64,000 nucleotides of DNA from Siphonodentalium dalli (taxonomy: Eukaryota > Mollusca > Scaphopoda > Gadilida > Siphonodentaliidae), in assembly GCA_032622095.1 (NCBI GenBank), contig CP136061.1, forward strand, positions 168,829,107 through 168,893,106, read 5' to 3'. A program made the translations under genes and the position numbers. Below are positions 59,157 to 64,000 of this stretch, in pieces. The notes beneath the pieces were generated by a model that saw only the letters and a list, made by a program, of their open reading frames with translations, made no database searches and was not told the DNA's origin. How positions within the stretch are numbered: position 1 is the stretch's first letter; every line of letters starts with the position of its first letter.

Positions 59157-60270
59157 TAAGACACCCTTAAAGATCATGTTGTAGCCGGCGAAATATAAAG
59201 ATCCATAACCGTCATCGCCACGCAAAAACATAATGAAGAGTATATATAATCTGCGAAAAAGTGTTTTTTCCACAATAGATTGTGGCGGGTACTCTTCAGT
59301 TGAATCACGACTATTAAAGCGGACAGATATTTAGCGACTAATGATTGATTTTTTTGGGACTAACCGGACAGTAATTTCGAAGCGGGTGCCTGTATATAAA
59401 TTGGAAATTTGGAATACTGAGACATTCCATGACAATACTCAATATATGCATATGTGGGAGGACAGACGTTTCGATCGGTGTAATGGTTGTGGCGAAAAGA
59501 TGTTGAGATGATTGTGAAAATTGACATTTTCTGGGATATTTTGTGGAAGAAAGCGTCGCGCGGCGATGATTAAATTGCATTTTTTCCATGGTAGAGCACT
59601 GACAACTGATTCTAACTGATCGTCGGGGGTCGAATATTAATGACGAAATATTCACTCACCTTAAACTCTTTAGAAGTGGTGTCTAAATGTGTTTATTAGT
59701 AGCAAAAACGGTGTCAGAACTTTGACAACACAGATTCCTCGCCTCGAACTCTACGACTTCTGGTTTTCCTTTGTGTCCGTTGATCCACTGTGATACCGGA
59801 TAGTGGTAATTCTTACCTGGCAAAGTATAAAAACTCTATTGTTATCGCTAACCAGCTAAAGCGGATAGGATCTTAGCCAGCTAATGTATTAGAAAAAGGT
59901 GTGTATAATTAACAACAATATTAACACAAGTGTACACTATTACAGTGAAACCTCTACATACCGGACCCTCTACAATCCGAATCCGAATGAATTGTCTGGT
60001 CCCGAATTCACCCAAGTGCATTCTCACTAAAAATTACCTCTAAAATCCGGAAGCTCTATATTCCGAATACCGGACAGGTTTGTTAGTCCATAATTAAGTG
60101 AACACTTGATTATTACCTCTGAATACCGGTCGAGATGAGATCGGTCGAGATGAGATCGGTCGAGACGAGACGAGAGTGCGTATAATGGTATAGTGATTAA
60201 TACGTACTCCAGTATAAGCGGACCGTTTTGGTGAAATCATACCTTGATTTTTCAAAGAAAAATTGGGGGT
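59157..60270. other. unassigned sequence with CCTCTA..CCGG motif series
   Basis: From 59946 on, GAAACCTCTACATACCGGAC and related words (TACCTCTAAAATCCGG, CTCTATATTCCGAATACCGG, TACCTCTGAATACCGG) recur, which resembles the ends of some Tigger/pogo-like elements, but no matching far end was found. GAGATCGGTC repeats three times near 60131-60170. Confidence 0.4.
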
Positions 60271-60780
60271 TATATTGAATTGAATTTGTCTGTCTGTTGG
60301 GCTGTCATTCCATCTGTCTGTCGGGATGTCTATCCATCAACAATTGTTTTATTCTCCAATCAATATTAAAGACCGATTGGGTTGATATATTTTGGTGTGG
60401 ATGTTTCCTTGGTGACTCACAATCAGATTTTGCTCAAATAAATTCATCAAATAGGTCTGAAGCCAGGGCTATAACTATTTCCCTCTATAGTAATTCTTAA
60501 AACAATTTCTTCTCAAGAACCATTGGGTCTATTTAGCTTATATGTTGGTATGGAGGGTCCTTGGGTGACCGGGGTTCATATTTGTTCAAATGGGGTAATT
60601 TTTTAGTAAACAACTTTTGAGGGAAATCAATTCACTTCAACTCTTAAATCAACCCTTTGAAATTACTAGATGAATGGATCTCGTAGATGGGGATTAACAT
60701 TTGTTCAAATAGGGGCAGCGATAAGAGATTTTATATCTCTCCCCACCAGCCCTATCTGAATCTATGCTGTTTGGTACTGG
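60271..60780 (+). repeat. family 3 fragment
   Basis: CTGTCTGTTGGGCTGTC, then GGTGTGGATGTTTCCTTGGTG, CAGGGCTATAACTA, TCAAGAACCATTG and CATATTTGTTCAAATGGGG follow the order of the 22691-23385 element. The hairpin is absent and the sequence is more diverged. Confidence 0.6.
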
Positions 60781-60824
60781 TATAATAATATATAGATATC
60801 CTAATTATATCTAAGCTGCCTGGT

Positions 60825-60840
60825 GGGGGGGGGGGGGGGG
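60825..60840. repeat. poly-G run, 16 nt
   Basis: Sixteen G in a row. Confidence 0.9.
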
Positions 60841-62003
60841 CAATGTTTGAGGCAGTGGGGGGTGGTGTAGAGAAGTGGAGTTTTGACCCCCTTCTTTGAT
60901 TAAATGTTCAACAGTTGAAAATTTCATGCCCGATACAACATTAGTTGTAGATTAGATTTTCACACCAAAAATAGGTTAGAATTGTTCTCATAGATCGGTT
61001 TGATTTTCCAACCAGTGTGTTTTAAAACCAACAGTCCATATGTTCCTACTTCGGGTTAAACTGTTGGACCGAAATGGCCACAAATTTTAACTTTATGGTG
61101 GATCAAACCGGTCACCCGCGTATCACCAAACCCGATCAAGGATCCAGTCAAGCCTATCCCGTGCGATGGAAGAAGATATACGTACGCTAACATCGCTAAA
61201 ATGACTGCAAATCGATATCCCAGAAAAACAGTTAACCACATATTATACAGATGGATTATCACTCGTTGATAGAAATTCTCTGACCCATTTAAATCGTGGC
61301 TTTTCTAATGATTTGAAAGGATTATTTGGAATATTTTACAGTCTGAGGAAATAATTCTGACTAAATATTGATATAATCACAACCGTGTTCAATTTTCCAT
61401 GTCATCCTGAAGCTATTCGGAAAGATGTGTATTACTTTTGACAGGAACAAGTCCTTGTCGTGTGTTAGAATTATACAAAACGCCAAATTATTGATTTGAA
61501 TAATTGCTGTCGATAATTTTATGAGTATCAACAAATCGGTGTAATTTCTTGTGAAAGTACCTATTGTCGCGGTTGAAGTACCCACTGGTGCGGATATTTT
61601 GCAAACGTCCAAAGTGTTTTTCTGATTTAAAAATCTTTTTGTTTCTCTTTCCGGGTAACATTTCAACAAAAACAACAAAAACAACAACAATATATTGATT
61701 AATAACTGGTGACAGAAGCTCCGCACATTTGTCTGGTCAGGGGTTTGTCACTATTTTAAAGAACAAAATAATTTTACAAGAATACGGCGTTCCAGACACA
61801 CGTTAATAGACAAACTGGCTCATGTTTATATAAAAGTAAGTCGCGCGGGAACACGTTTACCGCTAAAGAGTACCCGCAACGTCATGCAAAAGCATGCGGT
61901 GGAAACTCTGGCTGCTCATCCTCAGAATGTACGCTGTGTTACTCTGACGCAAACAGTTTAAAAGTTCACAGAATTGCCCAGTCTTAGGGACCTTGTCAAA
62001 TTA
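60841..62003. other. unassigned sequence
   Basis: A 121-codon minus frame (61361-61726) has no recognisable domain. No repeats recognised. Confidence 0.35.
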
Positions 62004-62074
62004 CAAGCGGAAATTCCGCCGGAGAACAGAGTTTTTTTCTCCGCTCTCCGCTAAAAACTCTGTTCTCCGCTTGT
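62004..62074. repeat. hairpin with 16-bp perfect stem
   Basis: GGAGAACAGAGTTTTT pairs with AAAAACTCTGTTCTCC, and farther out CAAGCGG pairs with CCGCTTG after a 10-nt bulge. Further CTCCGC/GCGGAG words continue to about 62240. Possibly the centre of a foldback element. Confidence 0.75.
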
Positions 62075-62279
62075 GAAATTTTAACGCACACAGGAGTTTT
62101 TTCTCCACTGTAAACTCCGGTAGTAATTACAGCTAAACTCCGTTCAAATTGACAGAAACTCTGCTGAATCCAGAGCTGTAACTCCGCTGTGGTGAGAGCG
62201 GAAACTTCGATGATGTCAAGAGTTGAAACCGGAGCGGTACCAAACTCCTCTGTTAGGCCGGCCGGGAGCTTGTCCAAAT

Positions 62280-63290
62280 TAAATTGGAATTTCTGTCTGA
62301 GAACTTTTATAAATAGAAGATTAAAGTCCCAAATAAATAATTCCCAAACTCCGGTTTATATTATAGGCAACACATGTAGGCTATTTAGTATTTTTCCTGT
62401 TACATTTCAATCCTACGTTTTGATGTGCCGCAAATCCGTCACGGTGGGTGACAAAGCCCCAAATATCTCGTGAAGCAAGTGCTATTAAGGAGAAGTCAAA
62501 TGACCAATCCTTTTGAATGGGGATTTCCATGCAAACCACACCAACAAAAGTTATATATGAAACATTGTATGGGAACTATTTACAGCAGCCATATGATTAA
62601 ACAGACATAACATTTAACTGGCGGCTGGGTTTGATAAATATGCAATTTTTGCTATAAATTTATTTTTGGAATTATAACAACATGAAAAATAAATAAAAAA
62701 TAAAAAAAATAAATACATAAACTTTCTCAATGGAACAAATTCTAAGCCGACCCGTCATATAAATTTGTATTGTTTTCAATACGTCACAACAGTCACACCC
62801 GGAAATATCTGCAATTTGCATGGAAATGTGCATTAAAAATTGGTCACTTGACATTCTCCTTAATTTGCTGTGTTGTCGAATTATGAAATTATACCGTAAT
62901 CCAGTGCTGCCGTAAACAATGCAAATTTTGATTTCGTACGAGTAATTTTGCGATTAGGTAACATGTCCTCATTTGGTTCATTGGTCACCCTTTAATGTGT
63001 AAACCAGTATCAAAAGAAGAACAAAGACTAAAATAAATTATTCCCCTACCCCGGTTTATAGTATACTTTCCGTGTGGCATGTTTCAATTTGTCATTCTAT
63101 ATCAAACTCACTTTTAATGGTGAACGCAAAACAGGGGGTTTACAGCTAGCCTAAAAGGTTACACAGTCATCTCTGCATGTGCTATATTTGCGACATCGTC
63201 GGATCAGAGATATCTCTGGTCGGATTCTGAGAATACCGCAAAGCCAGTGCTATTAGTGTCGTAAACAATGCAAATCTTTATACATGCTCC
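62280..63290 (+). repeat. dispersed repeat, inverted partner of 1245-1810
   Basis: Shares with 1245-1810, in inverted order, CCGTAAACAATGCAAATTTT (62921-62940), TTTATAGTATACTTTC (63056-63071) and AATAAATAATTCCCA (62331-62345). This copy is longer and contains sequence lacking in the other. Confidence 0.55.
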
Positions 63291-63691
63291 CAATGATGCA
63301 GACAGCTAGTCGGCTTATTTGCCAATATTTGGTGAGTCAGCAGCGTGACAAAATTTGTGATTTCGTGATATCTCCCTATGCCTTGAGTATCAGTTGGTTT
63401 GGGTATCACTTGTCCTGCACCCTCTCCCTATTAAAGTTCTTGTGTGATTCGAGTTTTCCAAGTGTGGTATTTTTAGAGATCATATTCCACCAGTACAAAA
63501 CCTTGGAACTTTTTGAAGTTTCGACAGGGAAACTTAGTCGAAAGAATAACACAGGGAATATATTTCTTAATCATCACCTGTTCCTGAATATGTACTTCAC
63601 TGTACGTGAAGGTCCCATCACGAAATTGCACGATATAAGTGACTTTGTGAATTTTGTTTCTGAGCATCGTGTTAAGGAAACGGTGTTCTGA
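63284..63691 (+). CDS. open frame of 135 codons, unknown
   Basis: ATG-led frame ending at TGA 63689-63691. It begins at the edge of a dispersed repeat. The C-terminal third (LFLNMYFTVREGPITKLHDI) is not recognised as any domain; there is no signal peptide or clear membrane helix. A minus-strand frame overlaps it. Length is only modestly above what AT-rich DNA gives by chance, so it may not be a gene. Confidence 0.15.
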   Translation: MLPMMQTASRLICQYLVSQQRDKICDFVISPYALSISWFGYHLSCTLSLLKFLCDSSFPSVVFLEIIFHQYKTLELFEVSTGKLSRKNNTGNIFLNHHLFLNMYFTVREGPITKLHDISDFVNFVSEHRVKETVF

Positions 63692-64000
63692 AAAAGGTGC
63701 ATCTGTTCCGAGATACTATTTGTTGCAGAACACCGATCTTTCCAATTACGGTACTTATTGAATAAGTATAGGAAAACATTGAAAACATGGATGGCGACGA
63801 GTCGCTAATGGTGAAAACTGTTTTAAACTCTGTTAATTTGGCACCCGGAACGATTTTATCGCTGCCGAGTTGTAGCTGAGTATGTTATTTATAGGAAACA
63901 GGCGACATATGCCCGATATTTTGTGTTTAGTGCTTTTATCTGAGATAAGTTTGTCCGGGCACCTGCATGGTTAAGCCTGCATAACTGAATATATTATATT
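63692..64000. other. unassigned sequence to the window end
   Basis: A 30-codon ATG frame (about 63787-63879, MDGDESLMVKTV onward) in a fair start context could be a first exon, but it stops at TGA just before a GTATGT donor-like word. Nothing else seen. Confidence 0.2.

Overview
This is a window of animal nuclear DNA, most likely from a marine invertebrate and probably a mollusc. The reasons are AT-rich intergenic sequence, degenerate non-LTR, Helitron and pogo-type elements, and several repeat families of a kind familiar to me from bivalve and gastropod genomes (a terminal hairpin, a GTCC microsatellite, then tandem units of about 150 bp). The taxon is recalled, not computed. No bacterial operons, tRNA or rRNA genes or CRISPR arrays were seen. 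The window is almost wholly transposon and satellite DNA; no intact multi-exon host gene could be assembled.

Layout. 1-2.3 kb: motif-rich repeat arms. 2.4-4.0 kb: a satellite of about 192 bp, followed at once by a hairpin-ended tandem-repeat element (4.0-5.7 kb). 6.5-7.7 kb: first copy of a second hairpin-ended family (called HLE here, for Helentron-like element). 9.5-20.4 kb: a nest of elements bounded by a 58-bp inverted repeat. It contains a 4.7-kb element with 285-bp terminal inverted repeats, which itself carries a Helitron, plus a 739-bp inverted-repeat element and a GC-rich Mutator-like element of about 956 bp. 22-28 kb: old arrays of about 190-bp units, one split by a 1,076-bp inverted-repeat insertion, and a third hairpin-ended family at 22.7 kb. 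28.6-31.2 kb: a Helitron split by a 1.8-kb insertion that ends in a 154-bp palindrome. 31.6-33.1 and 41.3-42.8 kb: two nearly identical HLE copies. 34.2-34.9 kb: a pogo-type remnant.

35.5-39.3 kb, minus strand, holds the only large coding sequence: about 1,250 codons in one frame, broken by a single in-frame TAA and lacking its expected 3' end. It has two tandem CxxC...HxxC modules, a central region resembling transposase-like uncharacterised proteins of aquatic animals, and the N-terminal half of a FEN1/XPG-like PIN nuclease domain. 44.6-46.1 kb: second copy of the 160-bp-unit element. 47.6-49.7 kb: two more HLE copies. 50.4-53.9 kb: a decayed LINE with an APE endonuclease and reverse transcriptase. 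54.6-59.2 kb: three Helitrons joined head to tail with exact CTAG/TC junctions, one of them split by a 2.06-kb HLE. 59-64 kb: scattered repeats, including an inverted partner of the repeat at 1.2-1.8 kb.

The elements are linked by insertion rather than by a pathway: rolling-circle-type elements (Helitron and HLE) insert into each other and into inverted-repeat transposons. None of the visible copies encodes a Rep/helicase, so all would need factors supplied from elsewhere.
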